Positions 18,285 through 26,841 are shown, numbered from the stretch's first letter. The stretch is 33,580 nucleotides of DNA from Elusimicrobia bacterium GWA2_69_24 (GCA_001799695.1 MGTY01000090.1:20960-54539), one strand, 5' to 3'. Translations and numbers: made by a program. Notes: a model not told the origin generated them from the sequence alone.

Positions 18285-19333
18285 ACCGGCCCTCCGGCCG
18301 GGCCACCCGGCTCCGTTGCCGCCAACAGGCGCTCGGCGGCGGCGAAGACCTCCGCCGCGGGGAGGTCCCGGAGGCATTCCAGGGCGTAGGGGCACTCGTT
18401 GAGCCGGCAGCCGATGCAGTGCAGGTCCTCCTTGCGGATGAAGGCGTGGAGGGGGATCCCGGGAGGCGTCCAGGCCCGGGGGTCGCTGGAAGAGTGGATG
18501 GTGAGGGTCGGCACCGACAGCGCCACCGCGATGTGCTTGGGGCCGCTGCAGTTGGTCACCAGCATGCGGCAGGAGGCGATGAGTCCGGCGAGTCGGCGGA
18601 GGTCCTTGGTCTCGGGCGAGAGATAGGCGCGTGAGCCGATGCCGCCCTGGACGCTCCGGGCGACGGCCTCCTCGCCGCGTCCCCACAAGATGAGGAGCTC
18701 CGCCCCGCGGCGGTCGCGCAGGAGCCGGCCGAGCTCCGCGTAATGCCGCTCGGGCCACTGGCGGGTGATGCGCCGGGAGGCCGGCGCGAAGGCGATGAGC
18801 GGCCGGCCGGGCTCGAGTCCCAGCCCCCGGAGCGCGGCGGCGGCGAAGTCCCGGTCCACGGCCTGGGGGGCGATGCGCGGCAGGAAGTCCCGCTCGTCCG
18901 GCTCGAGCCCCAGGCCGCGCAGGGTCCGGATCTTCTCGAGGGCGCTGTAGCAGGGGACCTCGGGCTGGCGCAGGAGATGGGTGTAGGCCCAGCGGTGGGA
19001 GACGCGGGCCGGGCCGGCGCGGAGGGCGGCTCCGCTCAGGAAACTGAAGATCGCGGTGCGCGGGTTCCCCATGAAATCGACGACCCAATCGTAACGCTGG
19101 GCGCGGAGTCGGCGGACCAAGTATACGAGATTTGCGGGACCTTTGGATCCGAGCACGATGAGGCGGGTGATGTCGGGATTCCCGGCCAGGAGTTCATGGG
19201 CGGGAGGTTCGACCAGGAAATCGATCTCGGCCTCCGGGAACCGCGAGCGCAGCGACCGCACGGCGGGCAGCGTGAGGAGCACGTCCCCGATGCGGCGCAG
19301 CATGATGCAGAGCATCCGGCGGGGTGCCGTCAC
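18281..19333 (-). CDS. GT9 heptosyltransferase-like enzyme
   Basis: 350 residues starting with GTG 19333, which overlaps the deacetylase stop as GTGA. The N-terminal MLRRIGDVLLTLPAVRSLRSRFP contains the Asp used as catalytic base in WaaC/WaaF. The C-terminal half has FAPASRRITRQWPERHYAELGRLL, LVTNCSGPKHIAVALSVPTLTIH and the cysteine segment CIGCRLNECPYALECL, all typical for ADP-heptose:LPS heptosyltransferases. It probably adds a heptose or a related sugar to the LPS inner core. It cannot be decided whether it is heptosyltransferase I, II or III. It follows the other sugar transferases and precedes lpxK. Confidence 0.87.
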   Translation of the reverse strand: MTAPRRMLCIMLRRIGDVLLTLPAVRSLRSRFPEAEIDFLVEPPAHELLAGNPDITRLIVLGSKGPANLVYLVRRLRAQRYDWVVDFMGNPRTAIFSFLSGAALRAGPARVSHRWAYTHLLRQPEVPCYSALEKIRTLRGLGLEPDERDFLPRIAPQAVDRDFAAAALRGLGLEPGRPLIAFAPASRRITRQWPERHYAELGRLLRDRRGAELLILWGRGEEAVARSVQGGIGSRAYLSPETKDLRRLAGLIASCRMLVTNCSGPKHIAVALSVPTLTIHSSSDPRAWTPPGIPLHAFIRKEDLHCIGCRLNECPYALECLRDLPAAEVFAAAERLLAATEPGGPAGGPV

Positions 19334-20145
19334 AGCCGGGCTCGCCCGCGGGAGAGGTTGAGCCGGAAATCGAGGCGGAAGTCATCGCCGCGCACGAGGA
19401 GGCGCGGCATGGCGGCGCCCTCCGGGTCCCAGGGCCAGGGGCAGATCCCCTGGCGGATGCCGCAGTCGAAACGGTAGCCGGCCTTGCGCACCTGTGCCCG
19501 CACCGCTTCCGCGCGGGCGCCGGACCCGTAGGGATAAGCGAACGCCGGCACGGGCCGTTCCAGCCGCGCCTCCAGCCGACTCTTGGATTCGGCGGCCTGC
19601 CAGAAGACCTCCTCCTCCGGGAGCGCCGCCAGGTCGGGGTGGGTCATCGAGTGGGAGCCGAACTCGACCAGACCCGAGTCGCGCAGGGCTCGGACCTGCT
19701 CCCAATCCATGAGCCTCTGCCAGGGGTGCCGGGACGGGTCCTCCCAGGCCGTGTGCTTGCCCACCGCGCCGCACACGAGGAACACGTTGGCCTTGACCCC
19801 GAGCTCGCGCAGCACCGGGAAGGCCTTCTCGAATACGTCCGCGGTCCCGTCGTCGAATGTGACCAGCACGGGCCGGGGGGGGAGCGGCGCTTTCCCCTCG
19901 AGGACGGCCTGCAGTTCGGAGAAGAACAGCGGGGTGCGGCCGGAGTCCAGCAGGTGGCGCAGCTGCCAGCGGAAGTCGGCGACGCGGACCCAGAGCTTGG
20001 GGTGCACGCTCCCGGGGGCGGGGTCTCCGACCATGTGGTACATGAGGATCGGGACGCCGGGGGCTTTCGGGCGCCACCAGTTCCAGCGCGCGGAGGCCGC
20101 CGCGGCGGCGCCCGCCGCCAGCGCGGCCCAGAGCGCTCCCGTCAC
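19330..20145 (-). CDS. Membrane-anchored polysaccharide deacetylase (CE4/NodB type)
   Basis: 271 residues starting with GTG 20145, overlapping the GT2 stop as GTGA. An N-terminal Ala-rich hydrophobic segment (residues 4-19) can act as anchor. The NodB fold is recognised from VPILMYHMVGD (31-41), TFDDG with Asp98-Asp99 (96-100) and HSMTH with metal ligands His165 and His169. Family members remove acetyl groups from N-acetyl-hexosamines. Inside a core-glycosyltransferase operon it may deacetylate an LPS-core or surface polysaccharide amino sugar rather than chitin; this is inferred. It lacks a cleavable signal with a clear site. Confidence 0.86.
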   Translation of the reverse strand: MTGALWAALAAGAAAAASARWNWWRPKAPGVPILMYHMVGDPAPGSVHPKLWVRVADFRWQLRHLLDSGRTPLFFSELQAVLEGKAPLPPRPVLVTFDDGTADVFEKAFPVLRELGVKANVFLVCGAVGKHTAWEDPSRHPWQRLMDWEQVRALRDSGLVEFGSHSMTHPDLAALPEEEVFWQAAESKSRLEARLERPVPAFAYPYGSGARAEAVRAQVRKAGYRFDCGIRQGICPWPWDPEGAAMPRLLVRGDDFRLDFRLNLSRGRARL

Positions 20146-20915
20146 CGGGACCCCTCCCGCGCGCCGCTCCCGAGCTCCCGGAGCTTGAGGTACTTGACCC
20201 AGGTGTGAAAGGCGGACAGGCCGGCCCAAACGATGCCGGGGGTGCCGTCCAAGACCCCCAGCTTGAGCACGGCGCGGGCGAAGAACTCCCATAGGGGGAG
20301 CAGCAGATGTCCGGCGTGGAAGCGGCGTCCCTGCTCCCAGCGCTTGCGGGCCGCCCGGCCGGTGTAGACGCGCATCTTGGCCAGGTATTCGTCCAGGTCC
20401 CGATAGGGGATGTGCCGGATGGGCTGGCGCAGGCGCCCGACGCTCCCGCGCACCGCGACGCTTTCGTGCACGAAGTCCCCGCGGAAGGCGCCGGCGGCCC
20501 GGCGGAACAGGCGCAGGTGGCGTTCCCGGCCCAGGCCGCCGAAGCGGAGCTTGCGTCCCATGAATTCGACCTCGAAGGGGATCTCGTAGCCCGAGGCCGA
20601 CGGCGCGGCCGCGGCCGGCGACGCGAGCAGGACGCGGAGTTCCTCGGCCAGGGCTGGGCTCACGCGCTCGTCGGCGTCGATGGAGAGCACCCATTCCCGG
20701 GTCGCCCGGTCGAGGGCGGCCTGCTTCTGCGATGCGAAATCGCGGAACGGGTGGCCGGATACGAGCGGGGTGTAGCGGCGCGCGATCTCGACCGTCCGGT
20801 CCGTCGAGGCGTTGTCCAGCACCACGATCTCCGGGTCCAGTCCCCGCACGCTCTCCAGGCAGGCGGCCAAGTTATGTTCCTCGTCCCGGGTGATCACGAT
20901 GACGCTCAGGTTCAT
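20142..20915 (-). CDS. GT2 glycosyltransferase, WaaE/KdtX-like LPS core enzyme
   Basis: 257 residues. It has a GT-A fold beginning SVIVITRDEEHNLAACLESVRG, with VVLDNASTDRT, the DxD-like VLSIDADERVS and later LRFGGLGRERHLRLFRRAAGAFRGDFVHESV. This last block is typical for the WaaE/KdtX family, whose members add a glucose to the inner-core heptose. The C-terminal third has amphipathic and hydrophobic stretches (LLLPLWEFFARAVLKLG...). ATG 20915 overlaps the upstream GT4 stop as ATGA. The exact sugar is not known. Confidence 0.88.
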   Translation of the reverse strand: MNLSVIVITRDEEHNLAACLESVRGLDPEIVVLDNASTDRTVEIARRYTPLVSGHPFRDFASQKQAALDRATREWVLSIDADERVSPALAEELRVLLASPAAAAPSASGYEIPFEVEFMGRKLRFGGLGRERHLRLFRRAAGAFRGDFVHESVAVRGSVGRLRQPIRHIPYRDLDEYLAKMRVYTGRAARKRWEQGRRFHAGHLLLPLWEFFARAVLKLGVLDGTPGIVWAGLSAFHTWVKYLKLRELGSGAREGSR

Positions 20916-22066
20916 CCCGCTGCCTCTTCGTACACCTTGAACATCTCGTCGCCGAGGCGGGCCAGGCCGAAGCGTTCCAGCGCTTCGCCGGCGGCCTGGG
21001 CCCGGCGCCGGGCGGCCGGGCCGTCCTGCAGCGAGTCGAGGATGGTCTCCGCCAGGGCCTGCGGGTCCCGCGGCGGAGCCAGACGGCCGGAGGTCCCGTC
21101 CGTCACGACCTCGGGGATGCCGCCGGCGCGGGTCGCGGCCACGGGGATGCGGCAGGCCATGGCTTCCAGGATCACGGAGCCCATGCCCTCTCCCCAGGAG
21201 GACTGCACGTAGAGATCGAGGGAACGGAGCCAGGGCTTGGGATCGGGCTGCCGTCCGGGCAGCAGCACCGCGGTGCGTATCCCCAAGGACGACACGAGCC
21301 CCTCGAGTTCGGAGCGCAGGGGGCCGTCCCCCAGGATGACGAAGCGCGCCTCCGGCAGCCGGCGCAGGACGAGCGCGGCCGCGCGCAGGAGCGTGGCCTG
21401 GTCCTTGTGCGGGACCAGGGCCGCCAGGTTCCCGACCAGGGGCGCCTCGGCGGGGATGCCGTACTCCGACTCCAGGAGCCCGCGCAGGGCGGTCCGTTCC
21501 TCGCCGGTGGCGGGGCGCAGCGGTCCGGCGGCGAGCCCCGCCGTCCGGGCCTCCTCTTCCGTCAAGGGGATGCAGTCCGGGATGACCGCGATGCGCGCCG
21601 CCGGCAGGCCGGCGGCCTCCAGGACGGCGCGGATGCTGCCGGAGACGGCGACGATCCGGGCCGCGGAACGGTACTTGAGCCGCCCCAGCGGGCCGCGCAG
21701 GGGGAAATCCACGCGCCGGTGCGCGACCCAGGGGAGGCCGTCGGCCGCGGCCAGGGCGGCGATGCCCGCGGCGTGTCCGGTGTGGGCGTGCAGGATGGTC
21801 CGCCGCCCCGAGGCGCGGGCGGCTTCCCCGGCGAAGCGCCGCAGCTTCCAGGCGCTGACCGGGTCGAAATCCGTCCAGAACGGCAGGACCAAGGTGGCGA
21901 AGCCCTGGCGGCGCGCCTCGGTCTCCAGGGCCGAGCCCGCCGGGCAGGCGATGGTGTTCGCGCACCCCCGGCCGCGCAGGTGCGCGGCCAGGTACAGCAG
22001 TTGGCTTTCCCCGCCGCGGAAGCCCCGCTCGCTATCGATGTGCAGGATGTCGAATGGCCCGGGCAT
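20912..22066 (-). CDS. GT4 glycosyltransferase (family 1 type)
   Basis: 384 residues. A GT-B fold enzyme, starting with FDILHIDSERGFRGGESQLLYLAAHL, with HAHTGHAAGIAALAA and VGNLAALVPHKDQATLLRAA. The C-terminal nucleotide-sugar site has QSSWGEGMGSVILEAMACRIPVAATRAGGIPEVV. ATG 22066 lies inside the 3' end of the preceding GT4 gene (35 bp overlap), and its stop overlaps the GT2 start. It most probably transfers a sugar in LPS core or polysaccharide assembly at the cytoplasmic face; donor and acceptor are not predictable. Confidence 0.88.
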   Translation of the reverse strand: MPGPFDILHIDSERGFRGGESQLLYLAAHLRGRGCANTIACPAGSALETEARRQGFATLVLPFWTDFDPVSAWKLRRFAGEAARASGRRTILHAHTGHAAGIAALAAADGLPWVAHRRVDFPLRGPLGRLKYRSAARIVAVSGSIRAVLEAAGLPAARIAVIPDCIPLTEEEARTAGLAAGPLRPATGEERTALRGLLESEYGIPAEAPLVGNLAALVPHKDQATLLRAAALVLRRLPEARFVILGDGPLRSELEGLVSSLGIRTAVLLPGRQPDPKPWLRSLDLYVQSSWGEGMGSVILEAMACRIPVAATRAGGIPEVVTDGTSGRLAPPRDPQALAETILDSLQDGPAARRRAQAAGEALERFGLARLGDEMFKVYEEAAG

Positions 22067-23099
22067 AGATCCTTTCCGTCTCTTCCAGAAAACGGTCCAT
22101 CGTGAACTGCTCCTCGTAGCGGCGGCGTCCGGCCTGCCCCAACCGTTCCCGGAGGAACACGTCCCGGAGCAGCGCGGTCATGGCCGCGCCCAGCGCCGCC
22201 GGGTCTCCGGGAGGGACGAGGAGTCCGGTCCGGCCCTCCAACACGTATTCCGTGAGGCAGCCCACGCGGGTGGAGACGAGCGGGCGTCCCACGGCCATCC
22301 ATTCGACCGCGGCGCGCGAGATCGCCTCGGAGCCGAGCGAGGCGATGACCCCGACGTGGCAGCGCCGCATGTACTCCAGGGCGTCGGGCACGACCCCCGT
22401 GAAATCGGTCCGTTCGGCGATCCCGAGCCGGTGCGCGAGCTCGCGCAGTTCGGCGGAGCGCACGTTCTCCTCCCGGCCCACGACCAGGAAGCGGGCCTCG
22501 GGACAGGTCCGGGCCGCGGCCGCGGCCGCTTCCAGGAACACCGAGTGCCCTTTCACCGGGTCCAGGCGGGCGACGATGCCCACGGTCGGCGCCGTGTTGG
22601 CGGGGGGCCGCGCCGGTCCCGGGTCCTCGCGCCCTTCGTAGACCACCGCGGCCGGGATCTCCGGGCCGAACAGCTCCCGGAACTGGTCCAGGATGACCTG
22701 GTTGGCCGCGATGAAGCCCGCGGTGCGGCTCCAGAGGAGGCCCGCTCCGGGGCGGCGGCGCAGGGGCCGCGCGTCGCCTCGCGTCCGGATCACCGGGATC
22801 CCCGCGCCGCCGGACCAGGCCGCGGCCACCGCCAGGCTGTGGCCCGCTCCCGTATGCGCGACCAGCAGTTGGGTCCCGTCCTCCTTCAGGAACCGGCGCA
22901 GCGCGGGCAGGTCCAGCCAGGGGTGGGAGTAGCCCCGTGTGGGGATCCCCCGGCGCTGGGCCTCCAGGACGGGATAGCGCCCCTCCAATCCCCAGACGGA
23001 GCAGGCGTGCCCGCGGCGGTTGGCGCCCTGCGCCGCCTTGAGGGCGTAGTGCACGATGCCGCTGTCGTAGGGCTCGTCGAGGAGGTGCAGTATCCTCAT
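22032..23099 (-). CDS. GT4 glycosyltransferase (family 1 type)
   Basis: 355 residues, starting MRILHLLDEPYDSGIVHYALKAAQGANRRGH. The donor domain shows VGIVARLDPVKGHSVFLEAAA, then DFTGVVPDALEYMRRCHVGVIASLGSEAISRAAVEWMAVGRPLVSTRVG. The catalytic-site glutamates of GT4 are replaced or shifted here: the usual E-x7-E reads as EAISRAAVE, which still gives Glu-x7-Glu. ATG 23099 overlaps the heptosyltransferase stop as ATGA. It is a paralogue of the next gene at fold level rather than a close copy. Role: LPS core or O-chain sugar transfer, inferred from the neighbours. Confidence 0.86.
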   Translation of the reverse strand: MRILHLLDEPYDSGIVHYALKAAQGANRRGHACSVWGLEGRYPVLEAQRRGIPTRGYSHPWLDLPALRRFLKEDGTQLLVAHTGAGHSLAVAAAWSGGAGIPVIRTRGDARPLRRRPGAGLLWSRTAGFIAANQVILDQFRELFGPEIPAAVVYEGREDPGPARPPANTAPTVGIVARLDPVKGHSVFLEAAAAAARTCPEARFLVVGREENVRSAELRELAHRLGIAERTDFTGVVPDALEYMRRCHVGVIASLGSEAISRAAVEWMAVGRPLVSTRVGCLTEYVLEGRTGLLVPPGDPAALGAAMTALLRDVFLRERLGQAGRRRYEEQFTMDRFLEETERIYARAIRHPAHR

Positions 23100-24760
23100 G
23101 ACGGCGCCCCAGGGGGCGCCGTCCTCGCAGCGCAGCTGTTCTCCTCTCGCGGAGAGGAGGCGGCTCTGCCGGCCAGCAACTCCCGGGCATGGCGGAAGAC
23201 CTCGTCGACGCCGATGAGGCGCATACAGAGGAAATGCCCTTCCGGGCAGCGGCGGCTTCCGTGCAGCCCGCAGGGGCGGCAGGCTAGGTCCTTTTCCACG
23301 ACCCGATGTCCGTCCCCGTAGGGGAAGAAGCCGAGTTCGCGCGTCGTGGGGCCGAACAGGGCGATGGTCGGGACCCCGCTGGCCGCCGCGATGTGCATGG
23401 GCCCGGAATCGTTGGTGATGAGGAGGTCGAGCCGGCTGGCCAGGAGCATGAGCTCCGGCAGCGTGGTCTTCCCGGTCCAGTCCAAAGCCGGGCGCAAGGG
23501 CGCCCGGTCCTCGGAGGGCGGTCGTTCTCCGCTCCCGGAGAGGGCGGGGACACCCGCGAGCGCGAGGATGCCGGCAACGAGGGGGGGATCTCCCGCGCCG
23601 CCGATGAACACGACCCGCGCTCCCGCTTCCCGCGTGAGCCGCGCGGTCAGGCGCGCGAACCGCTCGGGGAGCCAGCGCTTGGTCTCCCACACGGAACCGG
23701 GATGGATGCCCACGAGGACCTGTCCCGGCTCGACCCCCTCGCGCCGGAGGCGCTCCCGTAGCCCGACCTCGTCGGAAGCGTCGCCGGAGGGGGCCGCTGG
23801 CGCGGGCCCCTTCAGGTAGAGCGCGTCCCCGCGCTCCGCGCGCAGGCCGGGTTTGAGGGCCAGGAGCAGGGCGAGGTTGCGCTCGACCTCGGGCATCCCC
23901 CAGGGGAAGGCCACGGTCTGGTGGAAGAGGAAGGCCCCGGCGCTGGAGGAGAAGCCGACGCGGTGCGGGATGCGCGCCAGCCAGACCAGGAGGGCGCTGC
24001 GCAGGCTGCGATGCGCGACGAAGGCCAGGTCGAATCCCCGGGAGCGCAGGTCGCGGGCGAGACCCCAGAGACCGGAGACTCCGGCCTGCGCGCCCCGTTT
24101 GTCGTCGGCGAGCACTTCGTCTACGGAAGCGTCGCGGCGGAAGACCGAGACCGTCTCCGGCCGGGTCAGCACCGTGAGCCGGCAGCCGGGGATCTGCTGC
24201 TTGATCCGGCGCGCGAGGGGCAAAGTGAGCAGGGCGTCGCCCAAGAACGAGGTCTGCACCAGGAGCACCCGCGCCGGAGAGGGCGGCGGGAGCTTCCCTT
24301 TCCCCGAACCGTAATCCCCCAGGGCCAGGTCGCGGCAGACGATCGGCACGCCCCACGCGGAGAGGCTCTCGAGGTAGCGGTCCAGGGAGTGCTTGGCCAG
24401 GGCCGGGGAGGACCACCGGAACAGGACGTAGAGCCTGCGGGCCAGGGCGTGCTTGCGGTAGACGGAGACGTTCGGGACCGCCGCCAGGTTCCGGATCAGG
24501 AAGGTGCGCAGGGTGGCGTGGAGGTCCAGGAGATGAGTGAAGCGGCGGGCGCGGATGTCCTGGAGGGTCTGGAACAGCCCGCGGAAGGGGAGTACTTCGT
24601 CCACGCAGGGGTTGGCCTGCAGGACCGGGGCGAACTGCGGCTTGACCAGGACGCAGATACGGGCGTCCGGCCAATGCGCCTTGAGGTTCTTGAAGACGGG
24701 CGCCGTGAGCACCACGTCCCCCAGGGAAGACAGGCGGATGACCAGTATGTTGGGAGGCAC
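23096..24760 (-). CDS. Heptosyltransferase with an extra N-terminal GT9 half-domain
   Basis: 554 residues; WaaF-type enzymes have about 350. Residues 1-150 are the acceptor-binding half of a GT9 enzyme (ILVIRLSSLGDVVLTAPVFKNL with Asp15). After a Gly/Lys/Pro linker (151-162) a complete enzyme begins: VLLVQTSFLGDALLTLPLARR with Asp175, then GIHPGSVWETKRWLPERFARL, ITNDSGPMHIAAASGVPTIALFGPTTRE and LACRPCG...CPEGHFLC. These latter motifs mark heptosyltransferase II (WaaF). The first half lacks the ADP-sugar-binding domain. The frame is continuous and no internal stop is seen. GTG 24760 has GGAGA about 10 bp upstream. It is the first gene after the promoter at 24819-24827. Confidence 0.88.
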   Translation of the reverse strand: MPPNILVIRLSSLGDVVLTAPVFKNLKAHWPDARICVLVKPQFAPVLQANPCVDEVLPFRGLFQTLQDIRARRFTHLLDLHATLRTFLIRNLAAVPNVSVYRKHALARRLYVLFRWSSPALAKHSLDRYLESLSAWGVPIVCRDLALGDYGSGKGKLPPPSPARVLLVQTSFLGDALLTLPLARRIKQQIPGCRLTVLTRPETVSVFRRDASVDEVLADDKRGAQAGVSGLWGLARDLRSRGFDLAFVAHRSLRSALLVWLARIPHRVGFSSSAGAFLFHQTVAFPWGMPEVERNLALLLALKPGLRAERGDALYLKGPAPAAPSGDASDEVGLRERLRREGVEPGQVLVGIHPGSVWETKRWLPERFARLTARLTREAGARVVFIGGAGDPPLVAGILALAGVPALSGSGERPPSEDRAPLRPALDWTGKTTLPELMLLASRLDLLITNDSGPMHIAAASGVPTIALFGPTTRELGFFPYGDGHRVVEKDLACRPCGLHGSRRCPEGHFLCMRLIGVDEVFRHARELLAGRAASSPREENSCAARTAPPGAPS

Positions 24761-24818
24761 CAGGGTCGTTTCTCCGCGCTATGCGCGCGACGCGTGCGCG
24801 CGTACGGAGAATGAAGGG

Positions 24819-24827
24819 ATTATACCA
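24819..24827 (-). promoter_or_regulatory. Extended -10 promoter for the LPS gene series
   Basis: On the minus strand the bases read TGGTATAAT, a perfect -10 hexamer (complement of 24819-24824) preceded by the TGn extension. No good -35 is seen at 16-18 bp, which is common for extended -10 promoters. Transcription would start near 24812, about 50 bases before GTG 24760. The upstream 25-bp-arm hairpin lies directly behind it. Confidence 0.6.
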
Positions 24828-24829
24828 AT

Positions 24830-24888
24830 TAGGGCTCGCTAAGAGATAAGTGGCATGATTCGCGCCACTTATCTCTTAACGAGCCCTA
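24830..24888. repeat. Large AT-richer inverted repeat at the end of waaA
   Basis: Two 25-bp arms (24830-24854 and 24864-24888) pair with one mismatch (24839 against 24879) around a 9-base loop. The waaA stop codon (24886-24888) lies inside the right arm. The arms contain GTTAAGAGATAAGTGGC, richer in A/T than the surrounding genes. No T-run follows on the minus strand, so it is not a classical intrinsic terminator. It could be a miniature mobile palindrome, an operator for the adjacent promoter, or a 3'-end hairpin of the waaA transcript. Confidence 0.8.
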
Positions 24889-26187
24889 GGGGAAGATCAG
24901 GGAGCGCAGCTGCTCCACGGTCCGGTCCGTAGCCCCGGCGAAGCGCCAGGCCGCGGCGCGGGCCTGGACGCCCGCCTTGCGCCCCGCTTCCGGGTCCCCG
25001 GCCCACTCCGCGAGGGCGGCGGCGAGGGATGCCGCATCGCGCACCACGCGGCCGCCGCCGGTCTTCAGGAGCACCTCGGCCACGACCCGGATGGACTCGG
25101 TGTGCGGGCCGAAGAGGACGGGGACGGCGGACAGGGCCGGCTCGAGGAGGTTGTGCCCCCCGATGGGGACCAGGGTCCCGCCCACGAAAGCGGCGCGGCC
25201 GGCGGAGAACAGGCAGGAAAGGGCTCCCATCGCGTCCACCAGGACGCAGTCGGGGGCGGTCTCGAACGGGAGCAGTTGGGACCAGCGGACGCTGCGCAGG
25301 CCCTTCTCCCGGATGAGCCCCTCCACTTCCTTGCAGCGCTCCAGGTGCCTCGGCGCCAGGATGAGGCGCAGCCCCGGGACCCTCCCGGCCGCCAGGCGGT
25401 GGGCGTCCAGGAGTATCTCCTCCTCACCGGGGCGGCTGCTGGCCGCGACCCAGCAGGGAGCCTGTCCCCAGCCCAGCGGGGCGAGGCGCGCCAGGGCGGC
25501 GCGCACGGCCTCCTCCTGGGGGGGGCGCGCGTCGTACTTCACGTTCCCCGCCGCGGCCGCGGCCGCGGGACGCAGCCCGAGGGCCAGATAGCGTTCCCGG
25601 TCCGCCTCCGTCTGCAGGGCCGCGCGCTCCACCCCGTCCAGGAGGGGCCGCAGCAGGGGACGCAGCCACAGGTAGCGGGCGAAGGCCCGCTCCGTGAGGC
25701 GGCCGTTGGCGATCCCGATCCTGACTCCGCCGCGCCGGGCGGCCCACAGGGTCATGGGCCAGAGCTCGGTCTCGATGAGGATGAGGGAGGCCGGGCGGAC
25801 CCGCGCGAGGAAGAGGCGGATCGCGGGATAGCAGTCGAGGGGCGCCAGCGCCGCGCAGTCCACGCCTTCCAGGGCCCGGGCCCGGTCGCGGCCCGCCACC
25901 GTGGTCGTCGTCACCACGATGCGGGGGCGGTCGGTGCGCTGGGCCAGGGAGGCGAGGATGGGCTTCAGGGCCTGGACCTCTCCGACGGAGGCCGCGTGGA
26001 ACCAGAGCGCCCGGGCGCCGGCCAGGGGCGCCAACTCGGCCGCGCTCAGCAGCCCCAGGCGCTGGCGCAGTTCGGCGCGTCCCTCGCGCAGGGCGGCGCC
26101 GCGGCCCGAGAAGGCTATGCGCAGGAGGATCGCGGCCCCGACCAGCGGGAAGAACAGCTGATAGGCCAGCAGCATGAGCAGACCCAT
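24886..26187 (-). CDS. waaA: WaaA (KdtA), Kdo transferase
   Basis: 433 residues, normal length. It transfers Kdo from CMP-Kdo to lipid A precursor at the inner membrane. An N-terminal membrane helix (LLMLLAYQLFFPLVGAAILL) precedes the GT-B fold. ALWFHAASVGEVQALKPIL contains the conserved catalytic Glu, followed by SLILIETELWPMTLWAARR, IANGRLTERAF, GNVKYDA, WVAASSRPGEEE, FVGGTLVPIGGHNLLEPALSAVPVLFGPH. All are diagnostic for KdtA. ATG 26187 is 5 bp after the acyltransferase stop; a second ATG at 26175 is possible. The stop is inside the palindrome at 24864-24888. The DUF374-waaA neighbourhood is common. Confidence 0.95.
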   Translation of the reverse strand: MGLLMLLAYQLFFPLVGAAILLRIAFSGRGAALREGRAELRQRLGLLSAAELAPLAGARALWFHAASVGEVQALKPILASLAQRTDRPRIVVTTTTVAGRDRARALEGVDCAALAPLDCYPAIRLFLARVRPASLILIETELWPMTLWAARRGGVRIGIANGRLTERAFARYLWLRPLLRPLLDGVERAALQTEADRERYLALGLRPAAAAAAGNVKYDARPPQEEAVRAALARLAPLGWGQAPCWVAASSRPGEEEILLDAHRLAAGRVPGLRLILAPRHLERCKEVEGLIREKGLRSVRWSQLLPFETAPDCVLVDAMGALSCLFSAGRAAFVGGTLVPIGGHNLLEPALSAVPVLFGPHTESIRVVAEVLLKTGGGRVVRDAASLAAALAEWAGDPEAGRKAGVQARAAAWRFAGATDRTVEQLRSLIFP

Positions 26188-26192
26188 GGGGT

Positions 26193-26834
26193 TCAGCCGG
26201 CGAGCCGGTCGGCCTCCTCCGTGACGCGGTCGAGGGCGGCCTTCAGCGCTGACCCGCGCTCCGCGATGTCGTCTCCCGGCGCGACGCGCAGCGGCGGCCC
26301 GTAGACCAGGGCGATGCGTCCGAACGGGAGCGGGGCGTGGAAGCGATCCCAGGCCCTGGAGAACTCTATGCGCCGGCTGGCGGAGCATCCCAGGGGCAGG
26401 ATGGGGCAGCCGGATTTCTGCGCCAGGTACAGGACTCCCGGCTTCACGACGCGGGCCGGTCCCTTGGGGCCGTCGGGCGTGATGCCCGCGGGCCGCCCGG
26501 CGGCCAGGATGTCCAGGAGCTCCAATGTGGCCGCGGAGGCGCCCCGGGAGGAGGAGCCGCGGACCGCGTCGATGCCGAAGCGGCTCATGACCCCGGCGAT
26601 GATCTCCCCGTCCCGGCTCCGGCTCACCAGCACGGCCGGGACCGGGCGCATGTCCCGGTGGGTGAAGGTCAGGAGGGCCTGGCGCTGATGCCAGAAGGCG
26701 TAGATGAAGCCCTGGCCGCCCTGCCGCGCCGCCTCGAAATGCTCCAGCCCTTCCCAGCGCGCGCGGGAGGTGCGGCCGATCAGCGAGATGAAGGAGTGGA
26801 TGAGTCCCGGCGCGGCGGCCCGCAGGATGTCCAA
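26193..26834 (-). CDS. DUF374 lysophospholipid acyltransferase-like protein
   Basis: 213 residues. The protein matches the DUF374 branch of the LPLAT superfamily: YAFWHQRQALLTF carries the H-x4 type motif, then SRSRDGEIIAGVMSRFGIDAVRGSSSRGAS and ITPDGPKGPARVVKPGVLYLAQKSGCPILPLG, the last being very characteristic. Members are thought to transfer an acyl chain to lipid A or another lipid. Start is TTG 26834 (no ATG nearby); the ribosome binding site is poor, only a TAGG close by. It lies 7 bp after the upstream unknown gene and 5 bp before waaA, so it is part of the same transcript. Confidence 0.87.
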   Translation of the reverse strand: MDILRAAAPGLIHSFISLIGRTSRARWEGLEHFEAARQGGQGFIYAFWHQRQALLTFTHRDMRPVPAVLVSRSRDGEIIAGVMSRFGIDAVRGSSSRGASAATLELLDILAAGRPAGITPDGPKGPARVVKPGVLYLAQKSGCPILPLGCSASRRIEFSRAWDRFHAPLPFGRIALVYGPPLRVAPGDDIAERGSALKAALDRVTEEADRLAG

Positions 26835-26841
26835 GCCGGGC

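Noticed and set aside
24830..24888. Rho-independent terminator after waaA
   Set aside because: The stem is long and AT-mixed, and no T-run follows on the minus strand; the DNA directly continues into a promoter. Transcript end formation remains possible but not as a classical terminator.
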